Below the pieces are notes generated by a model. The model had not been told where the DNA came from. It worked only from the letters and a program-made list of their open reading frames with translations, and did not search any database. Positions 25,692 through 34,101 of a stretch of 64,000 nt of DNA are shown here, piece by piece (position 1 is the first letter of the stretch; each line of letters starts with the position of its first letter). This stretch comes from Enterobacteriaceae bacterium 89 (GTDB lineage: Bacteria; Pseudomonadota; Gammaproteobacteria; Enterobacterales; Enterobacteriaceae), in the NCBI GenBank assembly GCA_014156375.1, contig RQJH01000001.1, positions 310,001 through 374,000 of the forward strand. The letters are read 5' to 3'. A program made the translations under genes and the position numbers.

Positions 25692-26132
25692 TTATCGTGT
25701 GCGGTGGATCTGCTGACGAAGCCAGCATTGGGCAGAGACGGCGTCCGTGGCTTTTTGCTCGCGACGATCCTGTTCACGCTGGCGCTCGGCGCGCTTGTCG
25801 TCCAGCACCAGACCCAGGCTTTTTTCGCGCCGGGATTCACTCAGCAGATTGCCCTGAATCGAGCGGGCTTCAATATCCGCCAGCGCTTGCTCCTGCTTTT
25901 GCCAGTCGATAACGCGCTGAATGTTGCGCTTGTAGCTGGCCTGATTAAACATCATTGCCGCGCTGGTATCGGTCTGCACGGCCAGGCCTTCCGCCAGAGA
26001 GTGCAAAGCCGAAATGTTGTTCTCAAACCGCTGACAAAGCTGCTTTTGCGTGGCCAGCTTGAGGCTCAGTTCATCCACCACGCGGCTACGCATGCGGTGC
26101 AGTTGTTCAAGTGTGGAGATCAGTTTGCTCAT
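25692..26132 (-). CDS. lfiJ: LfiJ, export ATPase-associated coiled-coil protein (FliJ-like)
   Basis: 146 residues, highly charged and helical, as FliJ (RSRVVDELSLKLATQKQLCQ, and EQDRREQKATDAV at the end). FliJ is the stalk of the FliI ATPase in the export gate. It is 5 bases downstream of lfiI and 5 bases upstream of the glycosyltransferase, showing that the cassette was added inside or at the end of this operon. Confidence 0.85.
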   Translation of the reverse strand: MSKLISTLEQLHRMRSRVVDELSLKLATQKQLCQRFENNISALHSLAEGLAVQTDTSAAMMFNQASYKRNIQRVIDWQKQEQALADIEARSIQGNLLSESRREKSLGLVLDDKRAERQREQDRREQKATDAVSAQCWLRQQIHRTR

Positions 26133-26137
26133 CGTGA

Positions 26138-27457
26138 TTATCCTGCCTGTGCCAGCGCCTGCAGGTTGCCAACGGTCGCTTCAAGCAGCGCCGCATCCTG
26201 CACTTCCTGTTGTAAAAACTGGGTGATGGCGGGGGCCAGACGCACCGCTTTATCGGCCAGCGGATCGGCTCCGGCCACATAGCCGCCAAGCGGGATCAGC
26301 GGCTTAATGCTCTGATATTCGGCGTAAAGCTGTTTAAGCGTTCGCGCCGCAAGCTGGTGCTCACGCGCCGTCACCTGACTCATACAGCGGCTGATCGACT
26401 GACCGATATCAATGGCCGGATAGTGCCCGGATTCCGCCAGGTGGCGGGAAAGGACGATATGGCCGTCCAGCACCGCACGGGCGCAATCAACGATCGGATC
26501 CTGCTGATCGTCGCCCTCCGCCAGCACGGTGTAGATGGCGGTCATGGAGCCGCAGCTTTCGCTGTTGCCCGCACTTTCAACCAGCCGGGGGATCATGCTG
26601 AACGCCGACGGCGGATAGCCTTTGGTGGCTGGCGGTTCGCCGAGAGAGAGCGCGATTTCACGCTGCGCCATCGCGTACCGGGTGAGGGAATCCACCAGCA
26701 GCAGCACGTCTTTACCTTTGTCACGGTAATAGCTGGCAATGCTGTGGCACAGTTCGGTGGCTTTGATTCGCATCAGAGGAGATTCATCCGCCGGGGCGGC
26801 AACAATCACCGATTTGGCCTGCCCTTCGGCGCCGAGCGCGTTATCGATGAACTCTTTCACCTCGCGCCCGCGTTCGCCAATCAGGCCAACCACCACCACT
26901 TCCGCCTGGGTGTAGCGGGTGATCATGCCGAGCAGCACGCTTTTCCCCACGCCGCTGCCCGCCATCAGCCCGACGCGCTGGCCTTTGCCGATGGTCAGCA
27001 GCCCGTTAATGGCGCGAACGCCGACGTCGAGCGGCGCTTCAACTGGCTGTCGACGAAGCGGATGCACCTGCGGCAGTTGGGTGGCCAGCGGGGTATCGCC
27101 GCCCAGCCGCCCTTTGTCGTCGAGCGGTTCACCCAGCCCGTTCACCACGCGCCCCAGCCAGCGGTCGCCAATCATCACGCTTTCGGTTTTTGCCGCAGGA
27201 AACACGCGTGCCCCGGCAATCAGCCCGGAAGGCTGCTTGTAGGGCATCAGCATGGTCATGTCACGGTCGAAACCGACTACCTGCGCGTCCATCAGCGAGC
27301 CGTCGGCGCTTTCCACCTGGCACATCTGCCCGACCGCCAGACGGCAGCCGATGCACTCCAGCAAAATGCCGTTCACGCGCACCAGCCTTCCGGCCACGCG
27401 GGCTAAATCGATCTGCTCGATGGATCGCAGCGCCTGTTCGAAATCAAGCGAGCTCAT
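26138..27457 (-). CDS. lfiI: LfiI, flagellar export ATPase (FliI-like)
   Basis: 439 residues. The Walker A is GSGVGKSVLL, and other FliI signatures include GLIGERGREVKEFID and VDSLTRYAMAQREIALSLGE, with PPATKGYPPSAF. It powers and unfolds substrates at the export gate. The ATG overlaps the lfiH end by 14 bases. Confidence 0.96.
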   Translation of the reverse strand: MSSLDFEQALRSIEQIDLARVAGRLVRVNGILLECIGCRLAVGQMCQVESADGSLMDAQVVGFDRDMTMLMPYKQPSGLIAGARVFPAAKTESVMIGDRWLGRVVNGLGEPLDDKGRLGGDTPLATQLPQVHPLRRQPVEAPLDVGVRAINGLLTIGKGQRVGLMAGSGVGKSVLLGMITRYTQAEVVVVGLIGERGREVKEFIDNALGAEGQAKSVIVAAPADESPLMRIKATELCHSIASYYRDKGKDVLLLVDSLTRYAMAQREIALSLGEPPATKGYPPSAFSMIPRLVESAGNSESCGSMTAIYTVLAEGDDQQDPIVDCARAVLDGHIVLSRHLAESGHYPAIDIGQSISRCMSQVTAREHQLAARTLKQLYAEYQSIKPLIPLGGYVAGADPLADKAVRLAPAITQFLQQEVQDAALLEATVGNLQALAQAG

Positions 27458-28199
27458 GCTGGCCTTCCGGCAGGAGGTTCTCTTTCAGCACGCTGACGCA
27501 CTGATCGAGGCGATGCTGACAGCCAACGTCCATCTCGGTGGATTCGGTGATCACGCGGCATTCGCCCGGCTCCAGTGAGGGATCGGCAACCAGCCCCCAT
27601 TGACGGGATTTTTCCGGCTCCGCTTCGCTGATGCGGCGGCATTCTTCCGGATTAAGCTGCACGCGCACCTGTTCCGGCGGCTGCGGCAGGCTGGAAAGCG
27701 CCTCTTCCACCAGCGTTAACAGCTGAGTCGGGTGCAGCGTCAGCTCACAGCGAATCACCTGGCGGGTGACTTTCTCGACCAGCTGCAGCAGTTCTTCGCG
27801 GCGACGCTGTTCGTAGCCGTCGAGATAACGTCGTAATTCTTCGGTGATGCGGTCAAACGGTTCGGCGGCTTCCAGGAACTGCTGGCGGGCAATCTGCTTA
27901 CCTTCGCTCATCCCTTTACGCATGCCGTCTTCAAAGCCCAGGCGCGCGCCTTCCTGATAGCCGTCCTCTTTGCCCTCTTCCATGCCCTGCGCAAAGCCGC
28001 GGTTCAGCCCTTCCTGAAACCCTTCTTTCAGCTGCTGCTGCATCATGGCTGGATCCAGCGTATGCAGGGATTCATCGAGCGGCTGTGCGTCTGGCTGCCA
28101 GCGTTTACGCAGCGGCGGGAATTTATGCAGGCGAGGTTTCACCACCGCCTGACGGCGAGGCGTCAGCGCATCCAGCGGCAGATTGCGTTTCTTAAACAT
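27444..28199 (-). CDS. lfiH: LfiH, negative regulator of the export ATPase (FliH-like)
   Basis: About 251 residues from ATG 28199, which follows the lfiG stop closely. A Gly-rich helical repeat (GFQEGLNRGFAQGMEEGKED, continuing EGARLGFEDG) is typical of the FliH GxxxG segment. The C-terminal domain binds FliI. Confidence 0.93.
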   Translation of the reverse strand: MFKKRNLPLDALTPRRQAVVKPRLHKFPPLRKRWQPDAQPLDESLHTLDPAMMQQQLKEGFQEGLNRGFAQGMEEGKEDGYQEGARLGFEDGMRKGMSEGKQIARQQFLEAAEPFDRITEELRRYLDGYEQRRREELLQLVEKVTRQVIRCELTLHPTQLLTLVEEALSSLPQPPEQVRVQLNPEECRRISEAEPEKSRQWGLVADPSLEPGECRVITESTEMDVGCQHRLDQCVSVLKENLLPEGQHELA

Positions 28200-28200
28200 G

Positions 28201-29232
28201 CTATTCCACCGTTTGCTCAGCAAACAACTGCACCTGGATCTCGCCCTCTTCCGCCAGCTGGCGTACAGCCTGCATGATCTCTTTACGCACCTGTTCGATG
28301 CGGCTGACCGGCACCGGCCCCAGACGCGTGGTGGTGCTTTGCAGCAGGGTCACCTGACGTTTTGGCATCACGTTGAAGATTGCCTGACGCAGTACCGGCT
28401 CAGTGCCCTTCAGCGCGACGGCCCACTCTTCGATCGGGATCTCTTCCATCAGACGTTGCAGTGTCTGCGGCGTCTGGCGGCTGAGAATGTAGAACTCGTA
28501 CATTTCGTCTTTGAGCTCTTCCACCACTTTCTCATCGCGATCGCGCAGCTGGTCCAGCAGCAGCTGCTGGTTGCTCGGAATACGGTTGACGATGTTTGCC
28601 GCATGCTTGATGCCCGGCACTTTCGAACCGTGCTCAGAAAGCACCGCCACGCCGCGGTCGATCAGCCTGTCGAGCTCGTCGATCACGTCACGGTTGATGT
28701 CATCAAGACGCGCGATGCGGTAGATGATCTCATCCTGGCGCTCCGGCGATAGCACGCTCAACACGTTCGCGGCCACGTCCGGCGGCAGAAACGCGAGGAA
28801 TACCGCCTGAAGCTGGAGATGTTCCTGCTCAATCAGCGCCGCCAGCTGGGGAATATCCACCCACTGCAGGCGCGCCATGCGGTAGCGGATCTCGTCGCCG
28901 TAAATACCGTTGATCACGCTGCGGGCAATTTCCCCGCCGAGCGCTTTCTCCAGGATGTTACGCAGCCAGCTGCGGGAAGCCCCATTGATGCCGCTCTGCT
29001 CGCGGTAGTCGGAGAAGAAATTGTTCATCGCCTGGCGGGCCTGATTGACCTTCACGCCGTGCAGGCGCGCCATGGTTTCGCTGAGCAGCACCACTTCTTC
29101 GCGGTTCAGCTTCTGCATCACGCTGGCGGCGGCGTCTTCCCCGACGCTCAGCAGCAGGATCGCGGCCTGCTCAAGGCGGCTGCGGTTGGTGACGGCGCTG
29201 TTACTGCTCCGGCTTGCTATTGCTTCGCTCAT
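28201..29232 (-). CDS. lfiG: LfiG, motor switch protein (FliG-like)
   Basis: 343 residues, with FliG N-terminal features (AAILLLSVGEDAAASVMQKL), a middle domain and the C-terminal torque domain. The usual EHPQ motif that contacts FliM reads EHLQ here. It overlaps lfiF by 32 bases. Confidence 0.94.
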   Translation of the reverse strand: MSEAIASRSSNSAVTNRSRLEQAAILLLSVGEDAAASVMQKLNREEVVLLSETMARLHGVKVNQARQAMNNFFSDYREQSGINGASRSWLRNILEKALGGEIARSVINGIYGDEIRYRMARLQWVDIPQLAALIEQEHLQLQAVFLAFLPPDVAANVLSVLSPERQDEIIYRIARLDDINRDVIDELDRLIDRGVAVLSEHGSKVPGIKHAANIVNRIPSNQQLLLDQLRDRDEKVVEELKDEMYEFYILSRQTPQTLQRLMEEIPIEEWAVALKGTEPVLRQAIFNVMPKRQVTLLQSTTTRLGPVPVSRIEQVRKEIMQAVRQLAEEGEIQVQLFAEQTVE

Positions 29233-30886
29233 TACTGTTGATCCATTGTTTCAGCACTTCGGCCACGCGCTCGGTTTCGTTCTGAGCGAGCACCTGCAGA
29301 TATTCCACCTTGGTTTCCAGACCGGAAGTCAGCGGTGGTAAATTGTCGTCATTATTCAGCGCCGCTTTCGCCAGGCTTGCTTCCAGCGCGTCTTCCGCCG
29401 TCAGATCCTGTTCCAGCAGAGCCGGTTCGATTTTTGTCGATTCGCCATCCAGCGCCAGCGCACTGCGACGACCGACGCGCTGCACCAGCGGACGCACGCC
29501 AAACAGCAGCGTTAACAGGGCCAGCAGGCCAATGCCGCCGTTTTGTCCCCAATACTGAATAGACGGGTCTTCCCACCAGTTGAGTACCGGTAGCGCATCG
29601 CCCTGCGGCGCGCTAAAGGCCAGCACGTCCAGCGTCAGCGCATCGCCGCGCTCTTTCTGAATACCTGCGGCGCTTTCCACCAGACGGGTGATGGAAGCCA
29701 ACTGTTCCGGCGTGATTTTTGCCAGCATCGGAGACTGCTGATTCAACGCCACCGCCACGCTCATTTTTTCGAGCTTGTAACCCGGATGGCGGATGTGGCG
29801 AATATCGCGGTCGAAGGCGTATTTACGCTGTTCGCTGCTGCGACTGGAGAGCGATTTCGGATCGCTGGTCGCCCCGGCGGTTTGCCCGGTCTGCCCTGCG
29901 GCGTTGGCGGCCGCCGGTGGCTGCTGCGGCGTCTGATTTACCGGGCGGTTGCTCAGCGAACCCGGGATACCGAACGCCATTTCGTTGGTGGAGTTTTCCT
30001 GGCTCAGCTGTTCATCGCTGACGCGCGGATCTTTGCCCAGGCGTTCCTGAGTCTCTTCCACGCTGCTGAGATCGACGCTCGGCGCGACGCTCACGCGGAA
30101 ATTACCTGCGCCCACCAGCGGGATCAGAAGGTCGGTGATATTTTTGCGGGTTTCTTCGCGAATGCGCTGCACCGCATCGTTACCCAGGCGCTTGCTGGTA
30201 AAGCTGCCGCCAGAGCTAATCAATTCGTCAGAGAGTAAGTCACCCGCCTGATCCACCACGCGCACGCTGTTGGCCGTCATGCCCGGCACGCTGCCTGCGA
30301 CCAGTTGCACAATCGACGCCACTTGCTGGGCGTCGAGCTTACGGCCGTAGCGCAGCTGCACCATCACCGACGCGCTGCTGGTCGGTTTGTTGGTCATCAC
30401 GAAAGAGCTGGATTCGCTCAACCCGAGATGAACGCGCGCGTTCTCCACCGGATCCAGCGCCATGATGCTTTTGGCAAGCTCCCCTTCCAGGCTTCGCTTG
30501 TAGCGAACGTTCTGGATGAACTGGCTACTGCCGAGCATCTCTTCTTTATCCATCAGCTCGTAGCCGTCAGGCGTTGCTGCGCTGATGCCCTTCGCCGCCA
30601 GCGCCATTCTGGCCTGTGGCAGCTTGCTTTCGGTGACGAGGATCTGCCCATTGTTTGGATCAATGCGATAGGCAATATTTTCGGCGCCGAGCACTTCCAC
30701 CACCTGAGCAACCGGAATTTGTTCCTGTGCGCCATACAGCGCGACGTAGCCCTGATTGCGGTTCCACAGCGACAGCACAATTGCTGCCACCAGCACCACG
30801 CCGCCAATACCCGCCAGCAGATGCGTCTTGCTCAGACCCGCGGGCAGCGTGATGGCAGGAATTCGTTGTTTGATGTTGTTTAACAC
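29201..30886 (-). CDS. lfiF: LfiF, MS-ring protein (FliF-like)
   Basis: 561 residues. N-terminal membrane helix (about 26-45), YscJ-like domains (EQIPVAQVVEVLGAENIAYR, abbreviated), a second membrane helix near 455-475 and a C-terminal FliG-binding tail (AEVLKQWINSNE). It forms the inner-membrane MS ring. Confidence 0.96.
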   Translation of the reverse strand: MLNNIKQRIPAITLPAGLSKTHLLAGIGGVVLVAAIVLSLWNRNQGYVALYGAQEQIPVAQVVEVLGAENIAYRIDPNNGQILVTESKLPQARMALAAKGISAATPDGYELMDKEEMLGSSQFIQNVRYKRSLEGELAKSIMALDPVENARVHLGLSESSSFVMTNKPTSSASVMVQLRYGRKLDAQQVASIVQLVAGSVPGMTANSVRVVDQAGDLLSDELISSGGSFTSKRLGNDAVQRIREETRKNITDLLIPLVGAGNFRVSVAPSVDLSSVEETQERLGKDPRVSDEQLSQENSTNEMAFGIPGSLSNRPVNQTPQQPPAAANAAGQTGQTAGATSDPKSLSSRSSEQRKYAFDRDIRHIRHPGYKLEKMSVAVALNQQSPMLAKITPEQLASITRLVESAAGIQKERGDALTLDVLAFSAPQGDALPVLNWWEDPSIQYWGQNGGIGLLALLTLLFGVRPLVQRVGRRSALALDGESTKIEPALLEQDLTAEDALEASLAKAALNNDDNLPPLTSGLETKVEYLQVLAQNETERVAEVLKQWINSNERSNSKPEQ

Positions 30887-30896
30887 GGTGAGGACC

Positions 30897-31265
30897 TTAG
30901 AGCGGAATATTCATCACTTCGTCCAGCGCAGAGGTAAGCTTGTTACGCACCTGCATCATGGCCGAGAAGGCCACGCTGGCTTTCTGACTTTCGATCATTG
31001 CACCGGCTAAGTCGTCGCTTTGACCCATATCAATGGCTTTTTGACGAACGCCCGCGCTGTGCTGCAGGGCGTCCACGTTATCGATGGTGCTGTTGATGAC
31101 CTGAGAAAACGAAACCGGGGACGAGGCGGCAAACGCACCGTTGGCTGGCGCAATAACCTGCCCGGCATTCAGCGGCGTTGCGGAAGCCGCCGCCGCCGTC
31201 TGTTGCATTCGCGCCAGCAGCGCCTGCTGGTTTCCATTCACGCCTGCGGCGCTGATTTTATCCAT
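30897..31265 (-). CDS. lfiE: LfiE, MS-ring/rod junction protein (FliE-like)
   Basis: 122 residues. The FliE C-terminal signature is present (MIESQKASVAFSAMMQVRNK, and DEVMNIPL at the end). It starts 18 bases after lafK, so the activator is co-transcribed with lfiEFGHIJ. Confidence 0.94.
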   Translation of the reverse strand: MDKISAAGVNGNQQALLARMQQTAAAASATPLNAGQVIAPANGAFAASSPVSFSQVINSTIDNVDALQHSAGVRQKAIDMGQSDDLAGAMIESQKASVAFSAMMQVRNKLTSALDEVMNIPL

Positions 31266-31283
31266 GGTTTATTTCATCCCTGC

Positions 31284-32318
31284 TCAGGAAAAACATTCAA
31301 TATCAATACCTTCATCGCGCATGGAGGCCAGGCGATAGCGAAGGGCACGTGGCGTAATCCCGAGAAATTCCGCGGTTTTTGATTTATTGCCCTTGTGGCG
31401 TTTCAGCAGATCGATGATGTACTGATACTCCGCCAGCCGGCCATGCAGCTTAACGTTCTGAATGGCCTGGTTTGCCCCGGCGCTCTGTTCCCGGTACGCG
31501 GGCATCACTCCCGCCACGGACGCCTGCGATTGCGGCTCGCAGAGGGTTAAACCGAAGTCGGTTGCACGAATTTCCTCGCCGTTGCAGAGGATCATTCCGC
31601 GCTGAATGACGTTTTCCAGCTCGCGCACATTGCCCGGCCACTCCCAGGAGAGCAGCGCACGGCGTGCATCCTCACTGAGCTGGACGGTGCCTTTGTGGAA
31701 GGCGCGGTATTTAGCGATAAAGCGCTGAGTCAGCGGCAGGATGTCCTGACGGCGCTCGCGCAACGGGGTGATGTGAATAGGCACCACCGAAATGCGATAA
31801 AACAGATCCTGACGGAAACGTCCTTCGGCAATTTCAACCTGCAAATCTTTATTGGTAGAGGCAATCAGACGAATATCTAACGGGATGCGTTTATGGCTGC
31901 CGAGACGCTCAACTTCCTGCTCCTGCAATACGCGTAATAATTTCGCCTGTAATGCCAGCGGCATATCGCCAATTTCATCGAGTAATAGCGTACCGCCGTT
32001 GGCCTGCTCGAATTTACCCGCCACGCTTGCCACCGCGCCGGTAAATGCACCCTTCTCATAGCCAAATAAAATGGCTTCCAGCATGCTTTCCGGAATGGCG
32101 GCGCAGTTTACCCCAACATAAGGGGCATCATTACCGCAGGCGTTTTCGTGAATGTATTTTGCAACACACTCTTTACCCGTTCCCGTTTCGCCAGTAATCA
32201 ATACCGACACATTATATTTTGCGACTCTGCGCGCTAATGACAAAATATTTACGCTGGCAGGCGCAACGGCGACAAAACCGTTATCGTTAGCGACTTCACG
32301 TTCAACAATAATGCTCAT
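31284..32318 (-). CDS. lafK: LafK, sigma-54-dependent activator of lateral flagellar genes
   Basis: About 344 residues from ATG 32318. It begins directly with the AAA+ domain: Walker A GETGTGKE (43-50), the sigma-54 contact loop GAFTGA (90-95) and Walker B LLLDEIGD. It ends with a Fis-type helix-turn-helix (SKTAEFLGITPRALRYRLAS). The N-terminal receiver domain seen in FlrC/NtrC-type activators is absent, so its activity cannot depend on phosphorylation of such a domain. It should act at the two sigma-54 promoters found before lfgB and lafB. It diverges from lfiM across a 507-base control region. Confidence 0.94.
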   Translation of the reverse strand: MSIIVEREVANDNGFVAVAPASVNILSLARRVAKYNVSVLITGETGTGKECVAKYIHENACGNDAPYVGVNCAAIPESMLEAILFGYEKGAFTGAVASVAGKFEQANGGTLLLDEIGDMPLALQAKLLRVLQEQEVERLGSHKRIPLDIRLIASTNKDLQVEIAEGRFRQDLFYRISVVPIHITPLRERRQDILPLTQRFIAKYRAFHKGTVQLSEDARRALLSWEWPGNVRELENVIQRGMILCNGEEIRATDFGLTLCEPQSQASVAGVMPAYREQSAGANQAIQNVKLHGRLAEYQYIIDLLKRHKGNKSKTAEFLGITPRALRYRLASMRDEGIDIECFS

Positions 32319-32507
32319 AGCGGGATACCAACAAAAAGACAGCAATAGAATTCAAGACACTAACCCTGGGCTACCGCGCAGGATCAAGAGCAAGCCATGT
32401 GACTATTCAACAGAGATATCCCCTTGCGGAGACAAGTCTGTTTTTTCTTATTTCAGAGAGATAATCACGCAGTCATCTTTGACCGTAAGAACATTATACC
32501 TATTGAC

Positions 32508-32521
32508 TAAGAATTGTCTTA
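32508..32521. promoter_or_regulatory. RcsAB-like box upstream of lafK
   Basis: TAAGAATTGTCTTA has perfect TAAGA/TCTTA half-sites and matches 11 of 14 positions of the RcsAB box consensus TaAGaatatTCctA. It is 190 bases from the lafK start. In E. coli a box of this kind at flhDC lets the Rcs phosphorelay repress the primary flagella. Not shown here by anything but the match. Confidence 0.55.
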
Positions 32522-32523
32522 TT

Positions 32524-32539
32524 TTTAATACGTATTAAA
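32524..32539. repeat. 16-base palindrome in the lafK/lfiM region
   Basis: TTTAATACGTATTAAA is a perfect palindrome beginning two bases after the RcsAB-like box. It could be an operator for an unknown dimeric regulator. AT-rich surroundings make a chance palindrome possible. Confidence 0.5.
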
Positions 32540-32568
32540 TTTTTAACCCATTAAAAACAACATGTTAC

Positions 32569-32619
32569 AAAAGTTATTAATCAAGCTATTCCTCTAAAAA
32601 TAATCGATTAATAACTTTT
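32569..32619. repeat. 14-base inverted repeat in the lafK/lfiM region
   Basis: AAAAGTTATTAATC (32569-32582) is the exact reverse complement of GATTAATAACTTTT (32606-32619), with 23 bases between. It lies midway between the two divergent starts, away from any gene end, which argues for an operator rather than a terminator. Confidence 0.6.
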
Positions 32620-32825
32620 AATGCCTTGCAATAAAAGGGTTCAAGCGGTCTAATCCACATCCTGAAATTATAGTATGCGTCTGTCTCAGACACACTCATC
32701 GGGTCGCCTTAAAGTGAAAGCGACACAAAAACCGAAAAATCAAACGCATTCAGAAATTTTTCTCAACCGGCGAGTCATTCACTCACCGCGCTGAGCGTAT
32801 GTAATACTGGCAACCCGGAATAATT

Positions 32826-33710
32826 ATGAACCCTGCTCCACAGCGAATCAGAATCCATCAGCGCGATACGCTACCGGAACTGGTTAAACTTGAAACCAGT
32901 AAACTCGGTCGCCCCTGGCACAGATTGCCAAAGCTTATGAATGACAGCTTTGACATTCTTGATGCACGCCTGAGTATTTATTTCCTGAAAAAGCTTCGGG
33001 TTAACGCTGCGTTAAAATCGATGACCTTTGCTATCGATCAGAACTATAAAAATGCGCAGATATTCGCAACGCGCTACGGCAATATGGCTTTCGTCATTGA
33101 CCGCATTCTGCTGCTTAATATCCTTCATGATTATTACGGTCTGAGCAAAGACAGTAATCAGATTGAGCCTGACGACTCCCTGCCGATTACCAAAACCGAA
33201 GAGCGCCTGCGCAATAAACTTGGCCAGGAGCTGACCGGGCTGGTGATTAATAAAGAGACCTTCGGTGAAGATCTTGAAATTAAGAACGATTATTCCACGG
33301 TGATAAGCCAGTGGTCCTGGTGCGTGACCTTTACGCTTGAAGGCTATGACTTCGGCTCGTTCAGCATTCTGCTCGACCACCATCACGTCGACCAGATGCT
33401 GGCGACGCTGCGCGCCCCGGACGTCGGGCATGACGGCGCGGTGAAAAGTACCACCTTAAGCCCGGCGCAGATTGAACGCCTGTTTGACAGCCTGCCGCTG
33501 AAGCTTAACGGCCGCCTGCTGAGCCTGAACCTGACCGTCGCACAGCTGACCGACATAAAACCGGGCGACATCATCCCGGTCACGATTAACGACCCTTTAC
33601 CTGTATTTATCGGCAAAGAACAGATCTTTGAATCCGCCATCGCCGAAGATCGCGGCAGACTATTTTTATGCGATATCCACGACAAGACTACCGAGAAGAC
33701 CTATGAGTGA
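32826..33710 (+). CDS. lfiM: LfiM, motor switch protein (FliM-like) without the CheY-binding motif
   Basis: 294 residues, about 40 fewer than FliM. The middle CheC-like domain and the C-terminal SpoA domain (PLKLNGRLLSLNLTVAQLTD, then LKPGDIIPV-type) are present. The N-terminal LSQ-x-EIDALL element, which binds phospho-CheY in FliM, is missing: the protein begins MNPAPQRIRIHQRDTLPELV. The switch may therefore not answer to CheY. It overlaps lfiN by 8 bases. Confidence 0.9.
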   Translation: MNPAPQRIRIHQRDTLPELVKLETSKLGRPWHRLPKLMNDSFDILDARLSIYFLKKLRVNAALKSMTFAIDQNYKNAQIFATRYGNMAFVIDRILLLNILHDYYGLSKDSNQIEPDDSLPITKTEERLRNKLGQELTGLVINKETFGEDLEIKNDYSTVISQWSWCVTFTLEGYDFGSFSILLDHHHVDQMLATLRAPDVGHDGAVKSTTLSPAQIERLFDSLPLKLNGRLLSLNLTVAQLTDIKPGDIIPVTINDPLPVFIGKEQIFESAIAEDRGRLFLCDIHDKTTEKTYE

Positions 33711-34101
33711 CGCGCAGTACGACCTGGGCCAGAACTTCGATCTGGACGATTTAAACCTCGGCGAGATGCCTCAGGAAGAGACCGTGGAAGGCAATATCCG
33801 CATGGATTTGCAGCCAGAATTTCGCGATACCGGCATGACCGACCTGCGCAAAATGGCGCTGTTCAGCCGCATTCCCGTGACCCTGACGCTGGAAGTGGCC
33901 TCCGTGGAGATCTCCCTGGCTGACCTGATGTCAGTGAACAGCGATTCCGTGGTGGAACTGGATAAAATGGCCGGTGAGCCGCTGGACATCAAGGTCAACG
34001 GCATTCTGTTCGGCAAGGCCGAAGTGGTGGTGCTGAACGATAAGTACGGCCTGCGGATCATAGAATTCAACGCCAAAGAGCTGGGTGAACTCACGCGATG
34101 A
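33703..34101 (+). CDS. lfiN: LfiN, motor switch protein (FliN-like)
   Basis: About 132 residues from ATG 33703 (MSDAQYDLGQNFDLDDLNLG), which lies inside the lfiM end. The SpoA domain reads SRIPVTLTLEVASVEISLAD and VNGILFGKAEVVVLNDKYGL. It forms the C-ring base with LfiM. Confidence 0.94.
   Translation: MSDAQYDLGQNFDLDDLNLGEMPQEETVEGNIRMDLQPEFRDTGMTDLRKMALFSRIPVTLTLEVASVEISLADLMSVNSDSVVELDKMAGEPLDIKVNGILFGKAEVVVLNDKYGLRIIEFNAKELGELTR

Larger units (their letters stand above)
32319..32825. other. Divergent control region between lafK and lfiM
   Basis: About 500 bases, strongly AT-rich in the middle, no gene. It must hold the promoters for both early operons. It contains a RcsAB-like box (32508-32521), a 16-base palindrome (32524-32539) and a 14-base inverted repeat (32569-32619). 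I see no sigma-54 consensus here on either strand, so these operons are probably read by sigma-70 polymerase. Confidence 0.75.

Noticed and set aside
26357-27406. Long plus-strand open frame (349 codons) opposite lfiI
   Set aside because: It is antisense to a fully conserved FliI gene, rich in His/Arg/Gln as GC-rich antisense frames are, and has no recognisable domain.
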